From Hippopus hippopus (Eukaryota > Mollusca > Bivalvia > Cardiida > Cardiidae): DNA of 64,000 nucleotides. Shown here in pieces: positions 31,272-42,500 of the stretch. Below the pieces are notes generated by a model. That model was not told the DNA's origin. It did no database searches and worked only from the letters and a program-made list of their open reading frames with translations. The position numbers and the translations under genes are program-made. The stretch is taken from contig OX328098.1 in NCBI GenBank assembly GCA_946811185.2, forward strand, positions 39,929,650-39,993,649, in the 5' to 3' direction. Position 1 is the stretch's first letter. Every line of letters begins with the position of its first letter.

Positions 31272-31495
31272 ACTAACTCTTTATCAGACTACTAAATATA
31301 GACTTATCTAAGTTGAAAGCATTTGCAGACTTCATATTTGATATTGTTCAAAAATTTTTTTTGTATCAGAAAGAATAGAAAACAGTGGAATAAGGAGAAA
31401 ATGCTGGTTACCAGCACTTTCTCCTTATCCCACTATGTTTTCAAAAGCCTTCATTTTCAGGATCATAAAAACAGGCTATTGTTTGGTAAAGGGTA
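31272..31495 (-). repeat. MITE-A copy
   Basis: CTAACTCTTTATCAGACTAC at the left, clean hairpin GGTTACCAGC, and TGTTTGGTAAAGGGTAA at the right. Confidence 0.65.
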
Positions 31496-31610
31496 AAGTG
31501 ACAGAAATACTGGGTAGGCATTGAGATGCTTTCATTTTACTGATTACCGTCTAAGGTCGTATTTGCAGCAGACAATTTGGAAGATGGTTCTTTATAACAC
31601 AATAATCATA

Positions 31611-32150
31611 TGTGTGTTTACCAGAGGAAAACATTTTGGACTTGTCTAAATTGAAAGCATTTGATGACAACAAAATAAATATTGTACAAATGATGTAATA
31701 TGCCTTAGTTAATTGATTGTATGGTGTTTAACGCCGTTTTCAACATTATTTCAGTTATATTGCAGCGGCCAGTGCACCTATCCATGCTTTCCTGGAGTCT
31801 CTTTTACCAGTACTTCGCACAATTTTCTTTCCAAGCCACTGGCTGCTTTCCCACATAATCATCGTCGAAACAATGGTCAGTGGTGGGAGAGGAATGAATC
31901 CTGTCGCACTATCATCAATCCTCGGAAAGAAATTGGCCGAGCCAGGGGTCATGGCCAGGGATCGAACCCTAGACCCCGCGTTCTCAAGTCCTGCAAGCTA
32001 CCAACTGAGCTACAGGGGCTCGGCGTAATATGCCTTGGAAAGAGTAGGAAACTGTGAAAAAGGAGAATATGTGGGCTAGCAGCATTTGTTCTTTTCCCAT
32101 AATGGCTTCAAAAGCCCTTTTCTACAAGGGTGTCAAACAGGTATTTTTTA
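31611..32150 (-). repeat. MITE-A copy split by a SINE
   Basis: The left part (TTTACCAGAGGAAAACATTT, AAATTGAAAGCATTTGATGA) stops at 31708 and resumes at 32025 with GGAAAGAGTAGGAAACTGTG and the hairpin arms. The two pieces join in family order once the SINE is removed. Confidence 0.65.
31709..32024 (-). mobile_element. Full-length tRNA-headed SINE with 14-bp target duplication
   Basis: It is flanked by GTAATATGCCTTAG (31695-31708) and GTAATATGCCTTGG (32025-32038). On the minus strand it reads GCCCCTGTAGCTCAGTTGGT (A box), GGTTCGATCCCTGGCC (B box with context), a conserved body and the tail AACGGCGTTAAACACCATAC then AATCAATT. It is the most complete of the related copies at 13197, 30908 and 33684. 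Confidence 0.8.
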
Positions 32151-32151
32151 C

Positions 32152-32361
32152 TTAAGGATAGGGCACCCTAATGGGATTCTTGTAACATCGCCTTTCATTG
32201 TACGGATTTGGCCAAGACTCGGGTAATCCGTAATCGATGTGGGGAACCAGCATCTATCGGCCAGTCCATTACAGATTACCTAAGTCTTAGCCGAACCCAT
32301 ATGTTTTTCGGCGATGAAAGGCAATGTTACAGGAATCCGCATTAGGGTGCCCTATCCTTAA
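32152..32361. repeat. TTAA-flanked fold-back, ~200 bp
   Basis: The left end TTAAGGATAGGGCACCCTAA and right end TTAGGGTGCCCTATCCTTAA are inverted, with arms continuing into AACATCGCCTTTCAT and its complement. The right TTAA is shared with the following MITE-A copy. Confidence 0.75.
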
Positions 32362-32519
32362 CTCTATACCACACAATCCCGAGTTTTACAACCCTGAAAA
32401 AGAAGGCTTTTGAAAACATTATGCGAAAAGGAGAAAATCTGGTAACCAGCATTTTCTCCTTTTTCCGAAAAGTTTTCTACCCTTAAGTCTAAAATTTTGT
32501 CGTGTAGTAAACAGGTATA
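32358..32519 (+). repeat. MITE-A copy, right half shortened
   Basis: TTAACTCTATACCACACAAT at the left, then a hairpin around ATCTGGTAACCAGCAT; it ends TGTAGTAAACAGGTATAA. Confidence 0.6.
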
Positions 32520-33122
32520 ACGAATTTTTCCTTTTTACAACAGGACAACAGTTACTGTTCAGTTGGAACTGTTTGTATTTGTGAAATTTTACTGCCGTAT
32601 TGCTGAAAAGGTCTCTGTGAACTGAAAAAAAAAAAAAACATGTAATTTTTAATTATTTGTATAAAAATATCTCTTTACTTTAAGGATAACCATAAATAAC
32701 AATGACAAAATGTCTACAAAAACTACAAAGCATAAATATCAATACAGTGTCTAGATAAAAAAAACCTTGCAGCAGACAACTTCGTTTTAACAACAATAAC
32801 TCTGTAAATTCCTCAGGGTGGGATGGGGAAAGAGTAAAACACTATTATGCATTAAGCTACTCTGTTTTTCAGTATTCTGGCTGTTGCCTTACTCCCAGAG
32901 GTTTGAAACATGTTTCACAAGGTTTTTCTTGGACTTGATTTGGTGACCTAATTTTTGACCCAACATGACCCATTTTCAAGCTCCTCTGAGATAGTTTCAA
33001 GACAGACATCCTTGTCAACTTAACAGTTTTATTGAATTGCCTGAGATATCATTAGGACAAACATTCTTTCCAACTTTCATGAATACTGGATAGAAAATGT
33101 GGCCTCTAGAGTGTTCACATGA

Positions 33123-33683
33123 TTTCAGCTCACCCGAGCATGAAGTGCTCAAGGTGAGCTTTTGTGATCCTGCTGTGTCCCTAGTGTGCTGTGTGTCGTC
33201 AACATTTACCTTGTGTACGTTCTAGAGGCATCATTTTCAGTCCAATACTCTTGAAACTTGGACAGAATCTTTGTCTTGATGATACCTTGGATGACTTTGA
33301 AAATGGGTCACGTCGAATCAAAAACTAGGTCACTAGGTCAAATCTTTAAAACAGCTTGCATATGATCTAGAGCCATTTTCAGTCCAATGCTTATGCAAAT
33401 TAGACAGAATGGTTTTCTTGACGATCATAAAGATGATAGTGAAAATGGATCACATTTGGTAAAAAACTAGGTCGCCATGTCAAATCTTGAAAAAAACCTT
33501 GTGCACACTTTAGAGGCCACATTTTCTGTAAAATACTCATGAAAGGTGGTCAGATTCTTTGTTCTAATAATATCTACAATGGGAAAATAGGCTATGTTTG
33601 GCTAAAAAATAGGTCACTGGGACAAATTCTTGAAAAAGCTTGTGTACAGGCTAGAGGCCAAATTTTCAGTCCAATACTTATGA
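33123..33683 (-). mobile_element. Helitron-like fragment H3
   Basis: CAGCTCACCCGAGCATGAAG with its inverse CTCAAGGTGAGC is the same terminal hairpin as H1. Three to four internal units of about 145 bp follow (AAAACTAGGTCACTAGGTCA; CAGTCCAATACT near 33238, 33378 and 33669). It is cut off at the SINE at 33684. Confidence 0.6.
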
Positions 33684-33893
33684 GCCGAGCCCCAATAGCT
33701 CAGGCAGCGTGCAGGACTTGAGAACAGGGGGTTGTGGGTTCGATCCCTGGCTCGGCCAATTTCTTTCCGAGGATTGACGATAGTCTTTCCGACAGGATTC
33801 ATTCCTCTCCTACCACTGACCATTGTTTCGACAATGGTTATGTGGGAAAGCAGCCAGTGGCTTGGAAAGAAAATTGTGCAGAGTACTGGTATT
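33684..33893 (+). mobile_element. tRNA-headed SINE, plus orientation, 3' truncated
   Basis: GAGCCCCAATAGCTCAGGCA (A box), GGGTTCGATCCCTGG (B box), then TTCTTTCCGAGGATTGACGA and GCAGCCAGTGGCTTGGAAAG. It lacks the AACGGCGTTAAAC tail. Confidence 0.7.
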
Positions 33894-33984
33894 ATAATTT
33901 TGGTTTCTGTATAGATCTTGAACTACAATTTTTGCAGAAACAAATGTAGTTTTGCTTGGCATGGCAAGACTGATTAAGCCTTAA

Positions 33985-34285
33985 GATGCCACTGAAGACT
34001 TTCCTGATGTATGCTGACAGTGTACATAATGATCAGACTCCAATAAATCTGCAGTCTGATCTCTGATCAACAGTGTCCAATGATACTAACTCTGAGACCA
34101 CAAAATAAACAAAATCAAAATTTTCAGTAAAAAAAAAACTGCCTTTTAGAAAATTGCTGCCTAGGCTTTGGCCTAGACTTTGGCATGGAGAACAGTGTAG
34201 ATCTAAAATCAGATTGCACATTTTGTTCAGTCTAATCTTGTCCAAAACTGGTCTCAAACATAAATTCATATGTGAAAAGCTCTCT
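33985..34285. repeat. Fold-back family B copy
   Basis: It includes CAGTCTGATCTCTGATCAAC at the left and TGTAGATCTAAAATCAGATT at the right; the ends are decayed. Confidence 0.45.
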
Positions 34286-34299
34286 ATGGTTTGAAATAG

Positions 34300-35030
34300 C
34301 CTTAAAATTACAACTTTTGGCCCTTTGTCATTGGATAAAATCGGTAGAATCAGTATATTGGTACTCTTGAAAATATTAATGCTTGAAACAATTTATTAAA
34401 CCAAAGACACAAGCTTTGGAAGGAGAAGAAAATGAATGAATTACACAAAAAAGTTGAATGAAATAATTTCTATATGTATTTTCCGCTTAATGTTTAGATA
34501 AACTCTATGGTTCTATGTTAGGAGTATGAAAACATGTTAGGAATATTACATTTATGAATTGACTAATTAAAATCTGAGCAAATGGTTTGAAGCAAAAAGG
34601 ATGTAACTATGATATGTGAGAAAAATATATAAAACATAGTGCTGAATCTACAAAATATTTGTTGAAATTAATTAAACTTGGTGAATAAGATAGCAAAACA
34701 TATTTTTGTAACATTTTTGGTCGTTAACCTCCCAGGGCGGGGGTGGAACCCTAGACCTCTGGGCCCCAAGCTGAATGCACTACCACATGGCTACAAAAGC
34801 TAGCTCTATAGTAAGGCACTGGAAGTATAAGTGTCTCCTTATGCAGACACAAGCTATACATTTATATCTATCTGTGGTATAGACCAGTATACTACATTTT
34901 GATTTCCCAATTACTTGGTCAGCACTGAGAAAAAAATGCTCAAGTGTATGCTTATGAATTCTTTCCATTTAGACAAAAGAGCAAAAAAAACTTAAATACA
35001 CAGAACGGTTTCTTTTTTCCACAAGTTTAT
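34300..35030. other. AT-rich stretch without a gene
   Basis: Only a tRNA-like SINE-head fragment on the minus strand at about 34735-34795 (GGGTTCCACCCCC as B box) is recognisable. Confidence 0.4.
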
Positions 35031-35034
35031 TCTT

Positions 35035-35440
35035 TACACTACAATCCCTTGCTTTTAAACCCAAGAACTACAGCTTCCCTGATGAAGAAGATCTGAGTAC
35101 GTATTCACCAACCATTCATAAGAACATTCTTAGTCTTATTCTCCACGATTTTCTAACTTGATAGTAACTCAGCTGATGGTTGGCTTAACCAAATCGTTTA
35201 GCTAGTCAGAAATTGTTTTTCAAATAAAGAAAATTCTTTAAAGTAAGACTATGAATGTTCTAAAGAATGGTTTGTGAATACAAACCCTGAAAACATTGTA
35301 AATGAAGGATGTAAATGCTCTTTACTAGCATTTTATTCTTTTCCCATATTTCTCTTACCTCATTCAGAGAAAAATTCTATCATTTGAGCTACATTTGACA
35401 TGTTGTCTACAAATGTTTTCAATATGGATGAGAATGAGTT
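35035..35440 (+). repeat. MITE-A copy interrupted by family E
   Basis: The left half (CACTACAATCCCTTGCTTTT, GATGAAGAAG) and right half (AAAACATTGTAAATGAAGGA, then GTCTACAAATGTTTTCAATA) are separated by the fold-back at 35097-35287. Confidence 0.55.
35097..35287. repeat. Fold-back family E copy inside MITE-A
   Basis: GTACGTATTCACCAACCATT at the left and AATGGTTTGTGAATACAAAC at the right, inverted; the interior has the TTGGCTTAACCAAAT motif. Confidence 0.65.
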
Positions 35441-35575
35441 TTCAATATAGTGACAAGCATTTTCTCCTTTTCCCACACTGTATTAAAAATTCTTCTTAAT
35501 CAGGACTATTAAAACCCTTGATTGTGTGGTAACGGTTAAGGAAAACTAGAACTTGTTTTCCTACAAAAAAAACAG

Positions 35576-36274
35576 ATGTCTCCCCCCTTTTTGGTGTCAG
35601 AAGGATTGATATGTCACCAAGGCAATTTCTAACTAAAACAATGGTCTTTTTTCTCTAACGGTTTTCGAGTTATAGAGCGGACACAAAATTGTACATAAAA
35701 TGAGTAGGGGAAATAATGAAAGGGAAATAACTCGAAAAATATACAAGCCAGAGTTATGGTTCTTGTGCATGACACTTCGTCTCATGGTGCTTTATAAATG
35801 TGTGAAGTTTTATCAAAATTTCTTAAAAGGTTTTCGAGTTATAGAGCGGACACAATTTGTGAAGGAAAATAATCAAAGGGAAATAACTTGAAAAATATAC
35901 AATCCAGAGTTATGGTTCTTGTGCTTGACACTTCGTCTCATGGTGCTTTACAAATGTGTGACGTTTTATCAAAATATCTTAAAAGGTTTTTGAGTCATAG
36001 AGCGGACACGATTTGTGAAGGAAAATAATCAAAGGGAAATAACTCGAAAAATATACAAGTCAGAGTTATGGTTTTTGTGCTTGACAGTTTGTCTCATGGT
36101 GCTTTACAAATGTGTGAAGTTTTATCAAAATTCCTTAAAAGGTTTTCGAGTTATAGAGCGGACACGATTTGTGAAGGAAAATAATCAAAGGAAAATAACT
36201 CAAAAAATATACAAGCCAGAGTTATGATTCTTGTGCATGACAATATGTCTCCCGACCCTGACAGGGGGAGACAT
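35576..36274 (+). repeat. Tandem-repeat element with C/G-run ends, four units of about 158 bp
   Basis: ATGTCTCCCCCC at the left and GGGGGAGACAT at the right are inverted termini. Units contain TTTTCGAGTTATAGAGCGGA (about 35663, 35830, 35988, 36146) and AAAATATACAAGCCAGAGTT. It has the same design as 3512-5043 but unrelated unit sequence. Confidence 0.75.
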
Positions 36275-36349
36275 AATTACTACCACAAACACAAAACAAG
36301 AACACCACAGGTGTGCGCCAACACTCGATTTCTGTTGCCTTCAGAAATA

Positions 36350-36618
36350 TATGGCCTGCAACATGCGAAAAGGGACTTTCGGACATTTGCGTAAAGTGTT
36401 GTCTCGGATCAGCCTGCGCAGTCTGCGCAGTCTAATTCAAGACTGCACTTTCCGATCATGTGTGATTTTCTGTTTCACGCAAGTCTACTGTTGGACAAAA
36501 TCTAATGTAGTCGTAAAGTGCCGTCTTAGATTAGCCTGCCTGGACTGCACAGGTTGATCCGAGACAACACTTTACACAAATGTCCGAATGCCCTTTTTCG
36601 CATGTTGCAGGCCATATA
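36350..36618. repeat. Fold-back family D, second copy
   Basis: ATATGGCCTGCAACATGCGA at the left and GCATGTTGCAGGCCATAT at the right. It has the same paired GATCAGCCTGCGCAGT palindromes as 10541 but more substitutions, so it is older. Confidence 0.75.
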
Positions 36619-36697
36619 GGGCATGTTGCATTCCAAGTTACAGTACTACTTACCTAACCCTAAACCCAACCTACCTTTCACTAAACATACTCATATA

Positions 36698-36898
36698 TAA
36701 ATGACCCTCAAATAGAAGCCTTTTGAAAACATTGAGGGAAAAGGCCAAAATGCTGGTAACAACCATTTTTTTCCTTTTCCAACAATGTTGTCTACCCTAT
36801 TAAAGCAACTCCAATTTATCGAGCTGCGTTTAGCTTGTCGTCACCAAATGCTTTCAGTTTGAACAAGCCTTAAATTTAGTCATTTGGTAAAGAGTTAA
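36698..36898 (+). repeat. MITE-A copy
   Basis: AATGACCCTCAAATAGAAGC through the right end CATTTGGTAAAGAGTTAA. Confidence 0.6.
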
Positions 36899-37034
36899 CT
36901 CCAAAACGGGTATAACAGTCAAAATATTTTGAATGTTACCTTCCCTATTGCTTTGTGTTCCCCTTTGATAGTTAAAAACTGCCCGAGTTTGAAGTGTAAT
37001 CAGTAATGGCAAAGATATCAGAAAAAATGAATTG

Positions 37035-37285
37035 GTCAAAAGGGGGGCTTAATGGATCTCTGTGATGCATTGTACCAATCAAGCCATCACATAATTATGG
37101 GTCCATAAAATCAATTTTGTTTAACAACCAACTGAATCATGAGGCACACTGGTCCTTTAACATACAGAAAATTGACTGATGGCAAAAAGTTTTGGCCGAG
37201 GTCAGTCTCTGCAGGCTCACAGACTGACCCGAGTCTATACTTTTCGCAAATGCATTGAGCCCCCTATTCACAGAGTATGGCTGAA
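37035..37285. repeat. Fold-back family C copy
   Basis: GGTCAAAAGGGGGGCTTAAT at the left and AAATGCATTGAGCCCCCTAT with ACAGAGTATGGCT at the right. Confidence 0.6.
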
Positions 37286-37467
37286 ATCGTCTTGCAAAAT
37301 GATTCAGACATAGTAGAACATTAAGTGCTAGGACAATAAATTCATGTTTTTGTTGAAGACAGCCGGGCTAAAAATTTGACATCAGAAATAACATAACATG
37401 GGACAAAAACTTGCTTAACTTTCTATAAATCAACAAAATCAAGACTTGTCTTAACTGACAACATCTC

Positions 37468-37678
37468 AAACCTTAAAACCCTTTCCCACAACAGTTGCCT
37501 TTTTGGCCATTGTTGATCAAGATCAGACTGCATAAAATATGCAGTTTGATCTTTGATTTACACTGTCCACTTTGATGAAAATTTATAGACAAAAGGAACC
37601 TTGAAATAGCAATTTTTTTGGTCTTATTTCTAAACTTAAAATGCCTGTTGGGTTTTTTCAGCACTCTTGAGGTTAAGA
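37468..37678 (+). repeat. Fold-back family B copy
   Basis: AACCCTTTCCCACAACAGTT at the left, the core GATCAAGATCAGACTGCATA with its inverse, and CAGCACTCTTGAGGTTAA at the right. Confidence 0.6.
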
Positions 37679-37783
37679 CATCAAAATAAATATGGCTCAT
37701 AAGATGGGATGTATGGTAGAAAACAGCTGGTGACCAGCATACTCTCCTCCCTCAAAGGATGGCTACAAGTCAAGACTGTTCAA

Positions 37784-38012
37784 ATAACCCTTTACCACAC
37801 AATCCTGAGTTTTAACGACCCTGAGAAGTAGGCCTTTTGAAAACATGATGGGCAAAGGAGAAAATGCTGGTAACCAGCATTTTCTCCTTCTCCCACAATG
37901 TTTTCTACACTATCTGATTCAAATCCAATTATTTGTGCCATACAAACTTTGTCATCTACAAGTGCTTTCAAACTGAACCCGTCTAAAATACTGTCGTTTG
38001 GGAAAGAGTTAA
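37784..38012 (+). repeat. MITE-A copy
   Basis: TAACCCTTTACCACACAATC to TCGTTTGGGAAAGAGTTAA with a clean central hairpin. Confidence 0.7.
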
Positions 38013-38276
38013 AGGAAAACAACTTGTATGGAGTAAAATATGTTCCATCACAATTCCAACAAAAGCATTGCATGCAGGTGCCAACACTCAGCTGCAAGTA
38101 TTTGACACTCAGTGCAATTCTAAGTTAAAAAAAGGGCATAACTGTGTAAAAATAGTTTAATGGTTCCTGCCCTTGTTGTATGAGTTCCTCTTTTGAGAGT
38201 TAACAACTTGTCAAACTTTGAAGTTAAAATCTTATAAAACAAATTTACTGTAAACGATTCTTAATACCTGTCTTTT

Positions 38277-38493
38277 GCCATGGAAAACAGTTTGTGACAG
38301 AATCAAATTCTTTGAAACAATTCTGAAGAGGGTCATGGCAGGATCATATGAAGTTTCATCGACATTGGATGGATAGTTTCGGAGAAGATCATAATTGAAA
38401 TAAAAGGAAACGCATGGACAAGCCAACATACACACAACTAACACAGGACCATGACATAAGCTTACTGGCCTTTGGCCAGAGGAGCAAATAAAA
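38277..38493 (+). mobile_element. Helitron-like 3' fragment H4
   Basis: It matches the last 220 bp of H2: AATTCTGAAGAGGGTCATGG, GAAGTTTCATCGACATTGGA, GACCATGACATAAGC, then the hairpin ACTGGCCTTTGGCCAGAGGA and GCAAATAA in place of GCTAAAA. It lies in or beyond the 3' UTR of the SRCR-ZP gene. Confidence 0.6.
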
Positions 38494-38775
38494 CATTTTT
38501 AAATCCCTGCAGAAATGTTTGTAGTCAGCTTTTGTAAACTACAGTTTAATCCTTGATCTACACTGTTGACTACTTTGATTTACACCCTTTACCATAAAAT
38601 GCTTTGTTTTAACCTTTGTAGTGCTAAATAAATAAAATGGACATTCTCAGTCAGTACTGAAGAGGAAGATTTTGCAATTTCACAGCTGTTTTTGTTGCAG
38701 TATCTGCCAAAAATGCAGACAGTGTAGGTGCAATCTGTAAATTTTGTGCAGACTGATCTTGGCTAGACTGTCTAC

Positions 38776-39003
38776 TTAACCCTTTACCACACAAGCAGAA
38801 TTTAGACTTGACCAAAATGAAAGTATTTGCTGATGACAATTTAATGCAGCTCAAACGATGGACCTTGTCTTTGATAGGGTAGAAAACATAATGAGAAAGG
38901 AGAAAATGCTGGCTACCAGCATTTTCTCCTTTTACCTACAATATTTTCAAAAGGCTTCTTCCTCAAAGACATTAGAACTTGGGAATGGGCGGTAAAGGCT
39001 TAA
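38776..39003 (-). repeat. MITE-A copy downstream of the SRCR-ZP stop
   Basis: TTAACCCTTTACCACACAAG to GGGCGGTAAAGGCTTAA with hairpin GAGAAAATGCTGGCTACCAG; within the possible 3' UTR. Confidence 0.7.
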
Positions 39004-39173
39004 GCAATTAAATTCAGGTTCAGAGCTAAAAGGGTTACCGACCCCGAAGAAGACATTACTCAAAAGCATTAAGGGAAAAGGATTATTCGTTCATCAAGAG
39101 AAATTTATCCTTTTGCCAGAATATTTTCAAAAGTGGTGGGATTCAAAAAGCTACAGGATTTTTCAAGAATGAA

Positions 39174-39538
39174 TTAAATCAGCATGTAGAATAATGTAAG
39201 GCACATAATAAACTGAGTCACACCAAAGAGTGAGAACATGACAACGGAACCTCTTGACCAAACGTTTGAAACGAGTAATCCTGGATCATCAATGACACTT
39301 TTACTATAATCTGTGGATTGACTGGCAGATACAGATGTTGGTGTTGTGGATGTTGTTGTTGTTGAAGGTGGGTTGGAAAATGCAGTGGGCCGAGTCTGGG
39401 TGACATTCAAGACTTGCTTCTGTGATGTGATTGGCCAACTAGAAGACTTGACCGAAGTTTTTCTAGATGTTGTAATGATGGATCCCTGAGTGACTGCCAT
39501 GTTTGTTGTGGTTCTACCTGTTGTCTGTGTTGTAATGG
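39174..39538 (-). CDS. SRCR-ZP gene, last exon: Thr/Ser stalk and hydrophobic tail
   Basis: The acceptor is CCTTTCAG at 39539-39540; phase 1 gives TITTQTTGRTTT and about 80 residues rich in Thr, Ser and Pro (likely O-glycosylated), then GSVVMFSLFGVTQFIMC and eight more residues before the stop. The hydrophobic run reaches the stop codon, so it may be a membrane anchor or a GPI signal. Confidence 0.75.
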
Positions 39539-42500
39539 CTGAAAGGAAAAGATTAGCACAGATAAATATTAACTTTTCTTCACTCTGTATGAGACAACAA
39601 ATTTGTTCAAGCCCCGAATTTTCTTTTCCCTATGCTTCACAATATTTTTCCCCAATGCCTTGGTGGCTATTCTGCATAACCAATGTCGAAACATTTATCA
39701 GCAATGACAGCAGAATGAACCCTGTCACAATAACTATCATCAGAGCCCTGTCCATATACAGGTGAAACTTGAATAATTCAATATTAGTTTTTTCCATGAA
39801 CATTGGAGGGTTCTGATTGGCTGAAAAGATTTTTTCATAGCTCCATGAAAAAAAAAAATATCAGCAGTGCCCGAACTACTTTTGCAGTCAAACTAATGTA
39901 AACAAACATGTATACGAGATTTCATAATGTTTTTCGTTCTGATTTTATATCGAGTCCGAAGTTCAAATTGCTAGCTGAATTTATTTTTTCTGAATACTGA
40001 AAAAAAAATCCAACAGTAAATTCAAAGAGAGAGCTGAAAACTCATTGTTACTCTGCTGGGTTTAAACAATCTTATTTTCAATTTAATTCTAGCATATTGA
40101 ACTTCTAATAATAAATCCACTCAATCTGCAAATGTTCAATACTATAATGACGTCATGAATTACGTCATTTTTACGTCATGAAGGAGCAGTTTTACCGTGC
40201 TTTGAATTATCAATGAAAAGGACAGTAAATAAATACGCAATGTTGGATTTACAAAAAAAGAGCAGTTAGTATTATTTAAGTGCATATTTGTTGTCTGTGA
40301 TATTGAATTATAAGGAATGAAGAGAATTTTTTTTTTTTTCTTTCATGGAGGTATGAAAAAAAAACCTAATCACACTTTTGTATGAAACCGCTTCGTGGTT
40401 TCATACAGTGTGATTAGGTTTTTTTTTTCATACCTCCATGAAAACAAAAAAAAAAAATTCTCTTCATTCCTTAAGTAACACATGAATAGGTTGGCTTTAG
40501 CTTTGTAATTTGACCAAGGCACAGTTGAAAACAATCATAAACATTATTTTAACTTTAATCAACAAAAAAATCTTGTACTTATCCAAATTAAAAGTATTTG
40601 TAAAAGACAAATATGTCTCTGATTATTGGAATTGGTTTGTAAAGGGTAAAAACCTGGTGGGATAATGCTTGTTACCTGCATTTTTTTTCCTTTTCCCACA
40701 ATGTTCTCAAAAGGGTTCTTCCTCAGGGTCGTTAAAACATGGTATTGTTTGGTATAGGATTAAAAGACCCCTAGGTAATAGGCTACTACAAACACTGAGC
40801 AAGAGAAAATGCTGGTATGCTTAATACTGGTATGCTCTCTGTTTGTGAATATATTGGGAGTTTTTTCCCGTCGTTTTGAGGAGAAACACTCACTTGTACT
40901 AGGCTAATTCTCTTGCAGTCTTTTTCAAAAATTGTTTTCTGAAGAAAATCCTATTTCCATAACATGATGCATCATATAATTACTGGTTAATGAACAAAAT
41001 TTAATAGGAAATTTGAATAAATTTTTTTTCTAAAAAACAGACTAAAAATTTTCAACAGTACTAAAAAACATAATATCCTGGTTGCCAGTCCTGTTACCAG
41101 TGCTCGCGCTGCCAATCGACATTATCGACAATTGTCGATTAATTAATTCAGCTGTCGATTAATTCTTCCAATTGTCGATAAAAATTGTCGATTAATTTAT
41201 TCCCAAAAAAAGTCGGGTAAAATTCCCTTTACTTGCCTGGATCACGCGCTAATTTGCACCGGAAATGTGGTAATCGCTTGTTTCACACCTTGACGGACGC
41301 AACCTTAGGTAATGGACAGGTCACAGTTGGCTTGTATATTCCACAACGCGTGTCATGTTATCGGTTGTTATTCTAAGCCGTTAATTGGAGAACGCGATTA
41401 TTTGTTTATTTCACGTTATATTTTGATTGACTGTTTTACTCGACGCAGTGATAGAATGCCTTGGATTTCAATACCGCCAGAAACGGCGATGGCGACTACA
41501 GGAATTCAATTAGATATCATAAATTCGTTTACATTGCTAACGTAAATCGGCGCTGTTTAAATGTCGGCAAACAAAAAGAAAACAGTAATTCATAATTGAA
41601 TTTAATTGACATGTTGACATTATTCTAATAAATCTTGTTCTTGAACCCTTAAAATCTTATCATTCTTCACTTATTCGTCAACATGGGTCGTCCTAAACGA
41701 AAACTATCGCCAATTAAAAAAGATAATAAACTAAGGAAAATTTAACTGCATTTACAGTATTGGATTTAGCAGTGGTACCAGTGAATAGCAGTATGAAAAT
41801 TCGAATTAAATTTAAAGGCTTAAGTTGATAACCTCGTCCACTTCACTGTTTAGATACTATCGAGTGAATGACTTTATTTAAGACATTTAATCCTCCTCAT
41901 TGACCTTATTAGAAAATAATTAAGGTTAGCAGATAATAAAGGGAGGTAATTCATCATGTAATAGAAAATTTTCTCCTTCTCTTGTGCACATCATTTATTA
42001 CAATAAAAAAAAAATGTTTGGTAAAACAGTAACCATTCATCAAAAGAAACTAGGACTTAAATGTCTGTATGCTTTTATGCAAATAATGTGGGAAAAGGAG
42101 AACTATCCTTAGGAAATGGTGTTGAACAAATTTTCCTTTTCCTACAATATTTTCTACAATGTAAGATTAAAATGAAATTTTGTCTTTTGGTAAAGGATTA
42201 ACCATTCAACAAAAGAAACTAGGACCTAAAAGCCTTTATGCTTTTATGTAACAGTTACCACAAGGAAATTAACCCTTTACCAAACAATCTCATGTTTTAA
42301 TGACCCTAGGAAAGAAGGTTTTGAAAACATTGTGGGAAAAGGAGAAACGCTGTTGATCAGCATTTCCTGCTATCCCGAACATGTTTTCTACCCTATAGAG
42401 AGACTTAGTTCATTTGTACCAATTTTGAATTTATCATCCAAATGCCTGAATTGAAAGTCTTAAATTGTCATTTCAGAAAGGGTTAAGTAATTGAAGTGTG

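Noticed and set aside
31940..32024. Possible tRNA gene on the minus strand
   Set aside because: A and B boxes are present but the unit is the head of a SINE with body, tail and target duplications. The same applies to 33684, 60388 and 44745.
36231..36557. 108-residue plus-strand frame
   Set aside because: It runs across the end of a tandem-repeat element into fold-back family D; no independent support.
41312..41545. 77-residue plus-strand frame
   Set aside because: No similarity, no splice context, and it lies within an intron of the minus-strand gene.
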